Part shown: positions 15,958-23,660 of the stretch, one piece after another
How positions within the stretch are numbered: position 1 is the stretch's first letter
Layout of the letters: every line of letters starts with the position of its first letter
Assembly (NCBI GenBank): GCA_965661575.1
Contig: CBFIEJ010000035.1
Location: 1-23,660, forward strand
Length of the DNA stretch: 23,660 bases
From: UA16 sp965661575
GTDB taxonomy: Bacteria > Bacteroidota > Bacteroidia > Flavobacteriales_D > Sanyastnellaceae
Direction: 5' to 3'
The notes under the pieces: generated by a model
Database searches by the model: none
What the model saw: the letters and a program-made list of their open reading frames with translations, nothing else
Told to the model about the DNA's origin: nothing
Translations under genes and position numbers: made by a program

Positions 15958-16002
15958 GGATCAAGGGTTCCGGAGCGCTGAGTCAGTTGTGCTGAACGAT
16001 GT

Positions 16003-16836
16003 TCAGATGACTTCGTTTACCGCTTTGCGAAAATTTGAAGCGGTTGCAGGGGTTGACAAACTGTCTGGTTCGTGGATGAGAAGGTAGAAGCTCGAAACGC
16101 CTTTGGACTCGGCTTTGGCAATCCATTCGGCCCAATCTTTTAAACGTTGATCATCCGCCGGATGACCCTCGTAGCCGCCGAATCGCACCAAAATATGGGG
16201 AGCTGTGACTTGCATGTGGAGCGCATCCCTTCGACCTGCCGTATCGCTGATGACGGAGCCTACATTCAGTTCGGCCAAACGATGCCAGTGCTCTTGATTT
16301 CCAAGGAACCAATCAGGATGCCTGAATTCCACAGTCAAAGGCAATTCCCGGGGCCATTTTTCGAGGTACGTCCAAAATGCATCGGCATGCTTTGGCGCAA
16401 AATGGGGAGGCAGTTGAATGAATGATGGACCGAGACGATTACCGAGTGCGAGCAAACCTGCGATGAAGTCATCGGTTGGGCCATCGCAGTTCTTGAACCG
16501 CCGAAAGTGCGTGATGATTTGTGGAAACTTGCAGCAAAAGCGAAATTCTTCGGGAGTCGCTTCTCCCCATTCGCGCATTTTTTCAGGGGAATAAATGCGG
16601 TAATGCGTTGCATTGAATTCAATGGTGCTGAATTGCTTGCCATAAGCTTCCGGATAAAGTCTGCGCGGTGTTTTTATGGGATAGGTGTTGCCCACCCATT
16701 GCGGGATGTTCCATGAGGTGCCGCCGGCATAAACCTCGGCGGAAGTTTTCGAGTTGCGCAATAACCAGGATGTGCTAGGCAACGCGAAAAAATCCGATGT
16801 TAGGTGATCAATCGAGGGTAATTTTCCAAACTTCAT
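16003..16836 (-). CDS. DUF72 (YecE) family protein
   Basis: The 277-residue product matches the DUF72/YecE family, a TIM-barrel-like fold of unknown activity. Typical segments are YAGGTSWNIPQW near the start, FSTIEFNATHYRIYSPEKMREW, FRFCCKFPQIITH, GPSFIQLPPHF, LTVEFRHPDWF and SVISDT. DUF72 proteins are about 240-280 residues, so the length is normal. They are sometimes linked to nucleic-acid metabolism, but no reaction is established, and none is claimed here. The gene stands alone, convergent with secA and divergent from comF. A -7-like box (GATATTTG, 16851-16844) ends 7 bases before its ATG, a weak promoter candidate with one mismatch. No terminator was found in the 72 bases between it and secA. 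Confidence 0.93.
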   Translation of the reverse strand: MKFGKLPSIDHLTSDFFALPSTSWLLRNSKTSAEVYAGGTSWNIPQWVGNTYPIKTPRRLYPEAYGKQFSTIEFNATHYRIYSPEKMREWGEATPEEFRFCCKFPQIITHFRRFKNCDGPTDDFIAGLLALGNRLGPSFIQLPPHFAPKHADAFWTYLEKWPRELPLTVEFRHPDWFLGNQEHWHRLAELNVGSVISDTAGRRDALHMQVTAPHILVRFGGYEGHPADDQRLKDWAEWIAKAESKGVSSFYLLIHEPDSLSTPATASNFRKAVNEVI

Positions 16837-16991
16837 GCAGGTGCAAATATCGCTGCATTGCTTCGGAATATGTGGGAGTAAGGAGAATCGGGAAGCGGTT
16901 ATGTTTTTTTGAGGATTGCATCAGTGAATTTTGGATTGCGATGAGCAAAATGGTAATGAACTGCAAGATTGATTGGGATTAGTTTCAGCTC

Positions 16992-17657
16992 ATGTTTCGA
17001 GGCGATGAATTGCTTCTACCTCGCCACTGCATCCAATGTGGCTTATGGCTCACTGAGCAGGAATATTGGAGAATGGGGTGCGCGGTTTGTGAGAAAAAAT
17101 GGCCAGATTTACGAGGGAATCCTGGTGAATTGTTGATGCAAGAGCGTTGCATGATGCATCGCATGTGGACTGGTTTTAGACTTCGTGAAAACGCAGCGCT
17201 CGAGGGTCAAATACGTGCATTGAAATACCAGGGAAGACGAAGGTTAGGGCAGCACTGGGGACGATGGGTGGCATCATCAAGCAAAGCTCCAAAATCACCA
17301 GGCAACACCACTGTGCTGGTGCCTGTTCCGTTGCACTGGAAAAGGAACTGGAAGCGAGGTTTCAACCAAGCTGAATGGATTGCAAAGGGTGTGTCGAAGG
17401 AATGGAATTTGGCGGTGTATCCGAAGGCCTTAAAACGTCAAACTCATGGTCAGAGCCTCACGAGCCTTTCGAGGAAAAGGCGTCATGATTTGACGGTGTC
17501 TGCCTACACCTTAGGTTCCAAATGCCCTCCGCACGGCGCACAGATTGTTCTGGTGGATGACGTGATGACCACGGGCTCCACCTTTCGTGCTTGCGCTGCG
17601 GTCTTGGAGTCAGCAAATCACCAAGTCCTTGGGGCGCTCACTCTGGCACTTGCATGA
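16992..17657 (+). CDS. ComF family phosphoribosyltransferase-like protein
   Basis: The 221-residue product has an N-terminal pair of CxxC-type zinc ligands (CIQCG near residue 16 and CAVCEKKW near 33) and a C-terminal phosphoribosyltransferase domain. The PRPP-loop is VLVDDVMTTGSTFRAC (about 186-201), preceded by PVPLHWKRNWKRGFNQAEWIAKG, the ComF family signature. ComF family members take part in DNA uptake and related processes in transformable bacteria and in nucleotide-like chemistry elsewhere; whether this one acts in competence is unknown. It starts the rightward string with an ATG and sits divergent from the DUF72 gene. The next gene begins about 60 bases later and has its own promoter box. 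Confidence 0.93.
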   Translation: MFRGDELLLPRHCIQCGLWLTEQEYWRMGCAVCEKKWPDLRGNPGELLMQERCMMHRMWTGFRLRENAALEGQIRALKYQGRRRLGQHWGRWVASSSKAPKSPGNTTVLVPVPLHWKRNWKRGFNQAEWIAKGVSKEWNLAVYPKALKRQTHGQSLTSLSRKRRHDLTVSAYTLGSKCPPHGAQIVLVDDVMTTGSTFRACAAVLESANHQVLGALTLALA

Positions 17658-17681
17658 ACACGAATGCCACGGGAACTGCGG

Positions 17682-17689
17682 TATCTTTG
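17682..17689 (+). promoter_or_regulatory. TAnnTTTG -7 box for the msrC-led genes
   Basis: TATCTTTG matches the Bacteroidota -7 element. It lies 24 bases after the comF-family stop and 28 bases before the ATG at 17718. Transcription starting near 17695 would exclude the upstream in-frame ATG at 17664. No TTG sits at the ideal distance upstream. Confidence 0.55.
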
Positions 17690-17717
17690 TATTAAATTCG
17701 ACAGGGTTTACCTTACA

Positions 17718-18194
17718 ATGTCCTCGAGTAAAGCACCATACAAAACCTTGATTCCACAGTGTCTGGCATTGTTGAAAGGTGAACCAAGTTTGGTTGCTAA
17801 TTTGGCGAATGTTTCCGCCGCGTTGAAGCAGTCAAGAGGTTGGCATTGGGTGGGGTTTTACAGGGTAGACGATGCCCGAGACGAATTGGTTCTGGGGCCT
17901 TTTCAGGGGCCTGTAGCCTGCACACGACTGCGCAGAGGCAAAGGCGTTTGTGCTGCAGCATGGGAAACGGCTACCCCACAAATTGTACCCAACGTTCATG
18001 AATTCTTGGGGCACGTGGCTTGCAGCAATGCCACCAATTCAGAATTGGTAATTCCGGTTGAAGCAGGTGGCCGTGTCGTAGCTGTTTTGGATATTGATTC
18101 AGTTGAATTTGATGCATTTTCAAGGTCGGATGTTGAAGCATTAAAACCGCTGATTGAAGCAATTGAAGGGTCATGGAATCAATGGGAAGCGTGA
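17718..18194 (+). CDS. msrC: Free methionine-(R)-sulfoxide reductase (GAF domain)
   Basis: This enzyme reduces free methionine-R-sulfoxide to methionine with thioredoxin, repairing oxidative damage in the cytoplasm. The 158-residue product is a single GAF domain. It carries the family's three conserved cysteines: C68 (GPVACTRL), C78 (GKGVCAAAW) and C102 (GHVACSNA). Their spacing of 10 and 24 residues is the same as C84, C94 and C118 of the E. coli enzyme. The surrounding WVGFYRV, LGPFQG and VAVLDIDSVEFDAF also match the family. The start at 17718 is favoured over 17664 because the -7 box lies between them. Its 3' end overlaps the next gene by up to 22 bases, so the two are likely translated from one transcript. 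Confidence 0.95.
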   Translation: MSSSKAPYKTLIPQCLALLKGEPSLVANLANVSAALKQSRGWHWVGFYRVDDARDELVLGPFQGPVACTRLRRGKGVCAAAWETATPQIVPNVHEFLGHVACSNATNSELVIPVEAGGRVVAVLDIDSVEFDAFSRSDVEALKPLIEAIEGSWNQWEA

Positions 18195-19840
18195 AGTTTC
18201 GACAGTCTCATATCCACGCACTGAGCGTTTTGTTTTTGTGCTTTTGCAGCTGTGCTCAAATTTCCTCCCCAACAGGAGGCCCGATGGATGAAGACCCGCC
18301 TCAGGTTCTATCAATGGAGCCCTCTTCGGATATGGTCAATGTCAGACCTTCAAAATTGAGTATCGCTTTCGATGAGTTTGTGGCTTTGAAAAATCCACAG
18401 CAGCAGCTGGTGATTTCGCCGCCTATTTTGACCAAACCATCTTTTCGAATCCGAGGCAAGTCTGTGGAACTTGAAATGGATCCGGCATTGTATCAGGATT
18501 CCACTACGTATGTTTTTTCTTTTGGAAAAGGAATTGTTGATTTACACGAATCCAACCCTGCCGTTGACCTGAAGTGGGCCTTTTCAACGGGACCGACAAT
18601 TGACTCCCTTGAACTAGCGGGTCAGGTCGTAGATCGCACCACGGGAGACGCGAAGGAGGATCTTCGAATCCTGTTGTTTCGAAATCCTTACGAGTTGGAC
18701 TCCGTTTTGTCAGGCGCTCTGCCTGATGCCGTTGGTGTGACAAATGCTGAAGGAGTGTTTCGGATTGATCATTTGAGTGCAGGCAATTTTTTTCCGTTGG
18801 CATTGGACGATGTGAATGCAAATTATGCATGGGATGAGGGCGAATACCTCGCTTTTGACAGTGTGTTGATTGCTTCAGGAGATAGCACGCAGTCAATCTT
18901 TCTCGGTTTTCAGCCGCAAGAAGAGGACGGTCTTAAATACATCGAATCGAGTTATGTAGATTCGACGGGAGCAATTCGAATATCGGCCCCATTGCTAGGC
19001 GAAGTCGAATCAGAAGAATGGAAGGCTCTATCCCAAGGCGCGGGGATTCGATCGCCATGGGAGCGCACTGCAGATAGTGTTTTTATGTGGATAGACTCCA
19101 CCTTGATTGAGGATGCTATGGAACTGCAGGTGGTTTGGTCGGGGCGGTCGTTTAACGATACATCAAGCGTGCGGTTGGACCGCAAGCCACCCCGAAAGCG
19201 GCCCATGCCGTTGGAAAAACTCCCCCGATCTTCAGTGGCCGAAACCAGCCGTGCTCTGTCATTTGATCGTGCGGTGCAGGTGCAGGATTCGAGCCGTTGG
19301 ATGCTCATCAGTGATTCGGATACGCTGTCGCTGAGCGATTTCAGTGTCAGCGACGTTCGCGATGGGAATTTGAGCCGTGAGCTGTATTTAAACCACGCCG
19401 AATCGGACGGTGCAGAATATCAGTTGGTGGCTTTCCCCAACGCATTCACCAATCCATTTGGTGTTGCGCAAACGGATACCTTGACTTGGCGTTGGAAAGC
19501 TCATCCGTCCGATTTCTTTGGTGAGTTGAAAGTGGAGTTGAGCAATCTGCCTGGAGCAGGCTGGTTTATCCTTCAATTGAATAAGAAGCCACCCTTTCGT
19601 CTCCAGTGTTCGGCGGATACCGCGTTGGTCTTTGAGCGTTTAATTCCGGGCACTTACAAGCTTGGTTTTGAGTGGGATGTAAATGGTAACGGGGTGTGGG
19701 AATTGGGTGATTTGAAGCGTTTTGAAGTTCCTGAGCCTTATTTTTACCCAGCAGAAAACCCTGCAATCCGATCGAATTGGTTGGTTGAATGGTTGTGGGA
19801 CTTTGCTTCTGACCCAGAAAGTAGTGAGCCAATTGAATGA
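18173..19840 (+). CDS. Ig-like-domain lipoprotein of Bacteroidota type
   Basis: The product (up to 555 residues) has a lipoprotein signal (ALSVLFLCFCSC) followed by AQISSPTGGPMDEDPPQVL, the stretch that starts a widespread Bacteroidota family with an N-terminal bacterial Ig-like domain (Big_5 type). Residues ~35-145 (SIAFDEFVAL..., YQDSTTYVFSFGKGIVD) fit that domain. A carboxypeptidase-like beta domain (LAGQVVDRTTGDAKEDLRILL...) and further beta segments follow. It is anchored in the envelope and its role is unknown. Start choice is open: ATG 18173 and 18182 overlap msrC, and GTG 18191 would give a GTGA overlap and a compact signal peptide. The last ~60 residues include EWDVNGNGVWELGDL, reminiscent of a calcium loop. 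It precedes the CHU_C gene by 15 bases. Confidence 0.88.
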   Translation: MESMGSVKFRQSHIHALSVLFLCFCSCAQISSPTGGPMDEDPPQVLSMEPSSDMVNVRPSKLSIAFDEFVALKNPQQQLVISPPILTKPSFRIRGKSVELEMDPALYQDSTTYVFSFGKGIVDLHESNPAVDLKWAFSTGPTIDSLELAGQVVDRTTGDAKEDLRILLFRNPYELDSVLSGALPDAVGVTNAEGVFRIDHLSAGNFFPLALDDVNANYAWDEGEYLAFDSVLIASGDSTQSIFLGFQPQEEDGLKYIESSYVDSTGAIRISAPLLGEVESEEWKALSQGAGIRSPWERTADSVFMWIDSTLIEDAMELQVVWSGRSFNDTSSVRLDRKPPRKRPMPLEKLPRSSVAETSRALSFDRAVQVQDSSRWMLISDSDTLSLSDFSVSDVRDGNLSRELYLNHAESDGAEYQLVAFPNAFTNPFGVAQTDTLTWRWKAHPSDFFGELKVELSNLPGAGWFILQLNKKPPFRLQCSADTALVFERLIPGTYKLGFEWDVNGNGVWELGDLKRFEVPEPYFYPAENPAIRSNWLVEWLWDFASDPESSEPIE

Positions 19841-19855
19841 TCTGAACATTAGAGA

Positions 19856-21457
19856 ATGCCATTTAATACCCTGATGATTTTCAAAATAGCCAAGCGAAAA
19901 CCGAGTGTCCACACGACGTTATTATGCATCTTTTCCATTTTCATGGTGGGCGGAATGGTTCGCGCGCAGCTGCCATACATCGCAACATCACAAAACTATT
20001 TCTGTGCGGGCTCTGGAGATGAGGTGACGATGTATTGCAATGTGCTCGCTTTTGATCCAACAACCAATGTGGAAGATTGGTCTTTTTCTTGGCAGCCTGC
20101 GGCTGATGTGAGCAATGCTTCCGAGCAAATCGTTACCATTTCACCGGGATCTACCACAGAGTTTTTTGCAACCATGGTAGCTCCTGACGGGACCGTTTTC
20201 GAGGACGCCATCACCATTACCGTTTTTCCAGATTTTTCGGTTGATGCTGGATCGGATTTGGCGGTGTGCAGCACCATAGCTGAGTACCTGAGTGCGTCAG
20301 TGGACATACCTGATGCCGTTGAATGGTCGTGGGAACCTGCCTTGGGGTTGAGCAATGCCAACGTTTCGGGCCCGCAGCTGTTGCAAGAAATCACCCAACT
20401 GTATACGGTGACAGCGACCATCGCTGCCTCCACCGCATTCTCATCTGGTAATGCCTGCACAGCGAGTGATCAGATTGAAGTCATTTCGATTTTCCCAAGC
20501 ATGAGTTTGGGTCCGGACTTGGTGGTTTGCACGGGTGAAGAGGTAACTCTGGATCCGGGCCTGCCTATTAATTATGGTTATGAGTGGTCCGTGGCTGGAG
20601 AAACCTTGCCTGTGTTGTCCGTGACCTCTCCAGGAACATTTGGCTTGAATGCCACTTCGCCCGAGGGCTGCGTCCAATCCGATGTGGTTGAGGTTACTTT
20701 CACAGAAGGACCAGAATTGGCGTTGCCCGATACCGTATTTGGATGTGAATTTCCAGGCATTGTGCTTGACGCTACACCTTCAAATCCGAATACAGGGCCG
20801 TTTCAATACACGTGGTCAACAGGAATGAATGAGGCTTCGGTCACGCTGAATGAAAGCGGCATTTATGAAGTTTTGGTGTCAGATGCAGGAGATTGCACTG
20901 CCTCGGAGACAGTTTTGGTTCAAGTCCTTTCCAGTCCAAGTGCATCCCTCCCTGCAGACACCTCGTTTTGTTTTGCTGACTTTCCCGAAGTTTCTTATCA
21001 GTTGGCAGTGCCAGCGGGTTTTCCCACTTACGCATGGACGACTGGCGAGCAAGGAAATCTAATCAGCATTGATGAACCAGGGCTCTACGGTGTCGTCGTG
21101 ACCAACGACTTAGGTTGCAGTAACGAGCAGATGACGTTGGTCCAGGAGTTTTGCTCTGAACCGGCGCTGTTCGTCCCCTCTGCGTTTACACCAGATGGAG
21201 ATGGTTTGAATGAAACGCTCAGAATTGAGGGGAAAAACTTGATTGAATTGGACTTTCGCCTGTACAATCGGTGGGGTTCTTTGGTTTGGCAGGCCGATAC
21301 CATTGGAGATTATTGGCATGGGCAAGCGCCGGATCGGACGCACTACGTGCAAGATGATTTGTATGTCTGGAAGGCCAAATACCGCCATTACCTCGACGCA
21401 AATGGCCAACTGAGCCCCTACACAGAAGCATCAGGTTCTGTTCGGATTCTCCGGTAA
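19856..21457 (+). CDS. Secreted protein with gliding-motility C-terminal domain (CHU_C)
   Basis: The 533-residue product has a signal peptide (KIAKRKPSVHTTLLCIFSIFMVGGMVRAQ, cleaved near residue 38). Several Ig/PKD-like beta repeats follow, recognisable by recurring motifs such as SFSWQPAADVSN, WSWEPALGLSN, LDATPSNPNTGPFQYTWSTG and YAWTTGEQ. The last ~94 residues, from PSAFTPDGDGLNE (about 441) through LYNRWGSLVW to the ARG-rich end VRILR, form the CHU_C domain that directs export by the type IX secretion system (type B sorting). This makes it an extracellular or surface-attached adhesin-like protein. An internal ATG (residue 7) is a possible alternative start. It is last in the rightward string and converges on the RCK gene with a 46-base gap and no clear terminator. 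Confidence 0.95.
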   Translation: MPFNTLMIFKIAKRKPSVHTTLLCIFSIFMVGGMVRAQLPYIATSQNYFCAGSGDEVTMYCNVLAFDPTTNVEDWSFSWQPAADVSNASEQIVTISPGSTTEFFATMVAPDGTVFEDAITITVFPDFSVDAGSDLAVCSTIAEYLSASVDIPDAVEWSWEPALGLSNANVSGPQLLQEITQLYTVTATIAASTAFSSGNACTASDQIEVISIFPSMSLGPDLVVCTGEEVTLDPGLPINYGYEWSVAGETLPVLSVTSPGTFGLNATSPEGCVQSDVVEVTFTEGPELALPDTVFGCEFPGIVLDATPSNPNTGPFQYTWSTGMNEASVTLNESGIYEVLVSDAGDCTASETVLVQVLSSPSASLPADTSFCFADFPEVSYQLAVPAGFPTYAWTTGEQGNLISIDEPGLYGVVVTNDLGCSNEQMTLVQEFCSEPALFVPSAFTPDGDGLNETLRIEGKNLIELDFRLYNRWGSLVWQADTIGDYWHGQAPDRTHYVQDDLYVWKAKYRHYLDANGQLSPYTEASGSVRILR

Positions 21458-21503
21458 TTGCATGCGATCAAGACTTGCTGGCCTGCATTGCTTCCACGTG
21501 TGT

Positions 21504-22199
21504 TCAAGAGTTGATTTCGAGGAATCGCTTCACGGCCGACAGCGTGCCGAAAACCACCAAGGTGTCAGTTTCCTGGATGACCATCTCAGGCTTCGGGACC
21601 CCGATGATGTGCTCTTGACTTTCTTCCGCGGTATTTTCTGATTCAAAAACCCTTCGAATGGTAATCAATCGCAATTCATAACGCGTGGTCAAATCAATGC
21701 TTCCGAGTGTTCGGCCAATGCAGTTTTGTGGAGCGTGGATTTCAGCGATTTCATAGTCATCGGGGAGAGCCAAAAATCCGCCAATATTCGGGTGGATTAA
21801 ACGCTCTGAGACCACACTTGCAACCTCGCTCTCAGGCGTCAGGATTTCCTTTACGCCCAAGCTGGACAAAATCCGTTTTTGGTGATCTCCATTCGATCGA
21901 ACAATTACCCGTGGGACACTCAAATCCAAGAGGTTGAGCGCGGTCAATATCGTTGCTTCGAAGTTTTCTCCGATGGCAACGACGGCTGCGTCCATGTCCT
22001 GAACCCGTTGCGTTTGTAAGGCACGAATGTCTGTAGAATCAAGCGTCACCGCTAACGCAACGTCGTCTTTTATTCCTTCAGAACGGGCTGTGTTGTTGTC
22101 AAAAGTGAATACTTCAGCTCCTTTTGAGGCGAGGGAAAGTGCGATTTGTTTTCCGTAACGGCCCATTCCAAAAACGGCAAATCGAGATGATTTCGGCAT
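21504..22199 (-). CDS. RCK/TrkA-N potassium-channel regulatory protein
   Basis: The 231-residue product has a Rossmann RCK-N domain beginning FAVFGMGRYGKQIALSL (glycines 11, 13 and 16) with Asp34 (VFTFDNN) at the end of the second strand for nucleotide binding. A C-terminal RCK-C domain (about residues 130-231) includes IGRTLGSIDLTTRYELRLITIRR and the terminal DTLVVFGTLSAVKRF. This layout is that of KtrA/TrkA-type gating subunits that bind ATP, NAD or c-di-AMP and regulate potassium uptake at the membrane. No transporter (KtrB/TrkH) is in the window, so the partner must be elsewhere. The ATG at 22199 gives 29 bases to kynU; the ORF could instead start at 22256 with an overlap of 28 bases. Confidence 0.92.
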   Translation of the reverse strand: MPKSSRFAVFGMGRYGKQIALSLASKGAEVFTFDNNTARSEGIKDDVALAVTLDSTDIRALQTQRVQDMDAAVVAIGENFEATILTALNLLDLSVPRVIVRSNGDHQKRILSSLGVKEILTPESEVASVVSERLIHPNIGGFLALPDDYEIAEIHAPQNCIGRTLGSIDLTTRYELRLITIRRVFESENTAEESQEHIIGVPKPEMVIQETDTLVVFGTLSAVKRFLEINS

Positions 22200-22228
22200 G
22201 ATGGATGATTCAGTGGTTGTTTTCGAAC

Positions 22229-23527
22229 TTATTTCGTTGATAGCGCTTTTGTGCAATCCTTCAAAATGACGAGGAAAGCGGCGATGTCTTCAAAGGTATT
22301 GTACAATGGGACAGGCGCCATGCGGATGACATTGGGTTCTCGCCAGTCCGAGATGACACCAGCCTCTGTCAATGCTTCAAACAGCGTTTTCCCAAATCCG
22401 TGAGCCGCCAATGAAAGCTGGGCCCCTCGTCGCTCCGGATCTTGCGGTGTGATGAGTTCAGCTCGAAACCCCACTTCGGCAGCAACTTCTTGGATGCCGG
22501 CTTCCATGTAAGCCGTAAGTCGTTTGCTTTTTTCACGTAACCGATCAATTCGTGCGTCCAAAAACATTGTGAGGGAGCTCGCGTGAACAGCCATGTTCAA
22601 TACCGGTGCGTTGGACATTTGCCAAGCTTCGGCAGTCTTCATGCTTTCGAATTTCGGCTCCATCAAAAAACGCCGCTGTGCATCATGTCCCCACCAACCA
22701 TCAAACCTCGGGATATCTTCTCTTGCAACATGCTTTTCGTGGATGAAAGCACCTGCGACAGCACCGGGACCGGAATTGAGGTATTTGTAGGAGCACCAAC
22801 AAGCAAAATCGACATTCCAGTCGTGCAAGTGCATCGGAACATTGCCCATCGCATGCGCCAAGTCAAAACCGCAATAAGCTCCCGCGGCATGTGCCGCTTT
22901 CGTGATCCTTTGCATGTCCATCAGTTGGCCCGTGAAATAATGCACGCCGCCCAACATGACCAATGCCAACTCGTCTGCATGCGCTCGAATGGCCTCTTCA
23001 ATGTCCTCCTCTTCAATGAAGGTTGCCCCGGAACGGGGAGTGATTTCAATCAGATCTGTTTCAGGATTTCCGCCGTGGAAACGGATTTGACTTGCGAGGG
23101 CATATTGATCTGATGGAAATGCCTTGGCTTCGCAAATGATTTTGGTTCGCTTGCCTTTTGGAACATAAAAGCTGACCAAAAGCAAGTGTAAATTTACCGT
23201 TAACGCGTTCATAGCCACGACTTCGTTTTGCTTTGCACCCACCAAATGTGCGAGTCCTTCCGCAAGTTTCTCATGGTAGCTGACCCAGGGATTCTGAGCA
23301 TGGAAGTGCCCTTCAACTCCCCATTGCGCCCAATCGTCGAGTTCTGTCTTGAGCGCTTGATGTGCGGATTTTGGCTGCAATCCCAGGGAGTTTCCGGTGA
23401 AGTAGATCACTTCTTTCCCATTGATTACGGGCATATGGAAGTCAGATCTTCTCGCCGGAACAGGATCATTTTTATCCATAGAACGCGCGTGCTCGATGCT
23501 AAATGTATACTTCGGATTGGCCTCCAT
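22229..23527 (-). CDS. kynU: Kynureninase
   Basis: Kynureninase is a PLP enzyme that splits kynurenine or 3-hydroxykynurenine to anthranilate or 3-hydroxyanthranilate plus alanine; in Bacteroidota it can serve tryptophan breakdown or de novo NAD synthesis. The 432-residue chain (from ATG 23527) has YFTGNSLGLQPKSA near the start, the segment GFDLAHAMGNVPMHLHDW, and the PLP-lysine K248 in WCSYKYLNSGPGAVAGAF. The sequence RFDGWWGHD follows, as in the family. Length is normal (about 410-470). A TTG at 23560 is in frame but unlikely. No other kynurenine-pathway gene is in the window. It is followed by the RCK gene on the same strand. Confidence 0.97.
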   Translation of the reverse strand: MEANPKYTFSIEHARSMDKNDPVPARRSDFHMPVINGKEVIYFTGNSLGLQPKSAHQALKTELDDWAQWGVEGHFHAQNPWVSYHEKLAEGLAHLVGAKQNEVVAMNALTVNLHLLLVSFYVPKGKRTKIICEAKAFPSDQYALASQIRFHGGNPETDLIEITPRSGATFIEEEDIEEAIRAHADELALVMLGGVHYFTGQLMDMQRITKAAHAAGAYCGFDLAHAMGNVPMHLHDWNVDFACWCSYKYLNSGPGAVAGAFIHEKHVAREDIPRFDGWWGHDAQRRFLMEPKFESMKTAEAWQMSNAPVLNMAVHASSLTMFLDARIDRLREKSKRLTAYMEAGIQEVAAEVGFRAELITPQDPERRGAQLSLAAHGFGKTLFEALTEAGVISDWREPNVIRMAPVPLYNTFEDIAAFLVILKDCTKALSTK

Positions 23528-23660
23528 TGATGCGGGTTTGACGTTTGGATAAAGTTCCAACGAAAAAGTACATTTTTTTGAAATCCTTATAAGAAAAAGA
23601 TAACAAAGCCTTGAACAATCAGGCTTCCGTCAAGGATGATGCTGTACAACCATTCTCCGC
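23528..23660. other. Upstream region of kynU at window edge
   Basis: The last 133 bases hold no complete gene. From 23587 leftward-facing TAA, a 23-codon open stretch runs to the edge on the minus strand (hydrophobic, ending GFVIFFL), which could be the tail of another gene. On the plus strand, a TTG at 23611 opens a frame NNQASVKDDAVQPFSA to the edge. They overlap, so at most one is likely real; I cannot decide. Confidence 0.3.

Noticed and set aside
23587..23660. Possible partial genes at the right edge (minus-strand tail or plus-strand TTG start)
   Set aside because: Only about 17 to 24 codons visible, on overlapping strands, with no family evidence; noted in the feature list as undecided.

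Overview
The window comes from a member of the Bacteroidota, probably a Flavobacteriales-like and perhaps marine bacterium. Four things point there. There is a gliding-motility/T9SS-type C-terminal domain (protein ending at 21457). There are lipoproteins of typical Bacteroidota form. SecA has the C-terminal tail seen in this phylum instead of a zinc finger. Several genes have the Bacteroidota promoter element TAnnTTTG close upstream. No rRNA, tRNA, CRISPR array, insertion sequence or phage integrase was seen. The layout is mostly housekeeping chromosome with a few surface-protein genes.

Region by region: 1-1014 (+) holds the 3' end of a surface or tail-fibre-like protein and a small secreted protein with two dockerin-type calcium loops, closed by a strong terminator (1040-1066). 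A bidirectional terminator (1101-1139) separates these from a leftward block of serS, a coiled-coil lipoprotein and a TPR protein (4945 to 1200). Next come the ribosomal protein operon rplU-rpmA (leftward, with its own promoter and terminator) and a leftward EamA-type exporter. A rightward pair follows: a heavy-metal-associated-domain lipoprotein overlapping ctaA (heme A synthase). It converges on nrdA across a shared terminator near 8360. The leftward nrdB-nrdA pair encodes a class Ia ribonucleotide reductase that looks strikingly eukaryote-like. A gene-free gap of about 575 bases divides nrdB from secA (rightward).

Downstream of secA, a DUF72 gene runs leftward. A rightward string follows: a ComF-family phosphoribosyltransferase, a free methionine-R-sulfoxide reductase, an Ig-like-domain lipoprotein and a large CHU_C-type secreted protein. 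The window ends with a leftward pair: kynureninase and, after it, an RCK-type potassium-channel regulator.

Functional links: the metal-binding lipoprotein and CtaA plausibly both serve cytochrome oxidase maturation. NrdB and NrdA form one enzyme. SecA exports the many signal-peptide proteins here, and the CHU_C protein would then cross the outer membrane by the type IX system. No clearly novel multi-gene defence or mobile system is visible. The most unusual points are the small dockerin-loop protein beside a fibre-like gene, the CxxxC metal lipoprotein fused by overlap to ctaA, promoter boxes placed almost on the start codons of secA and its neighbours, and a 14-bp tandem repeat lying across the secA stop codon.
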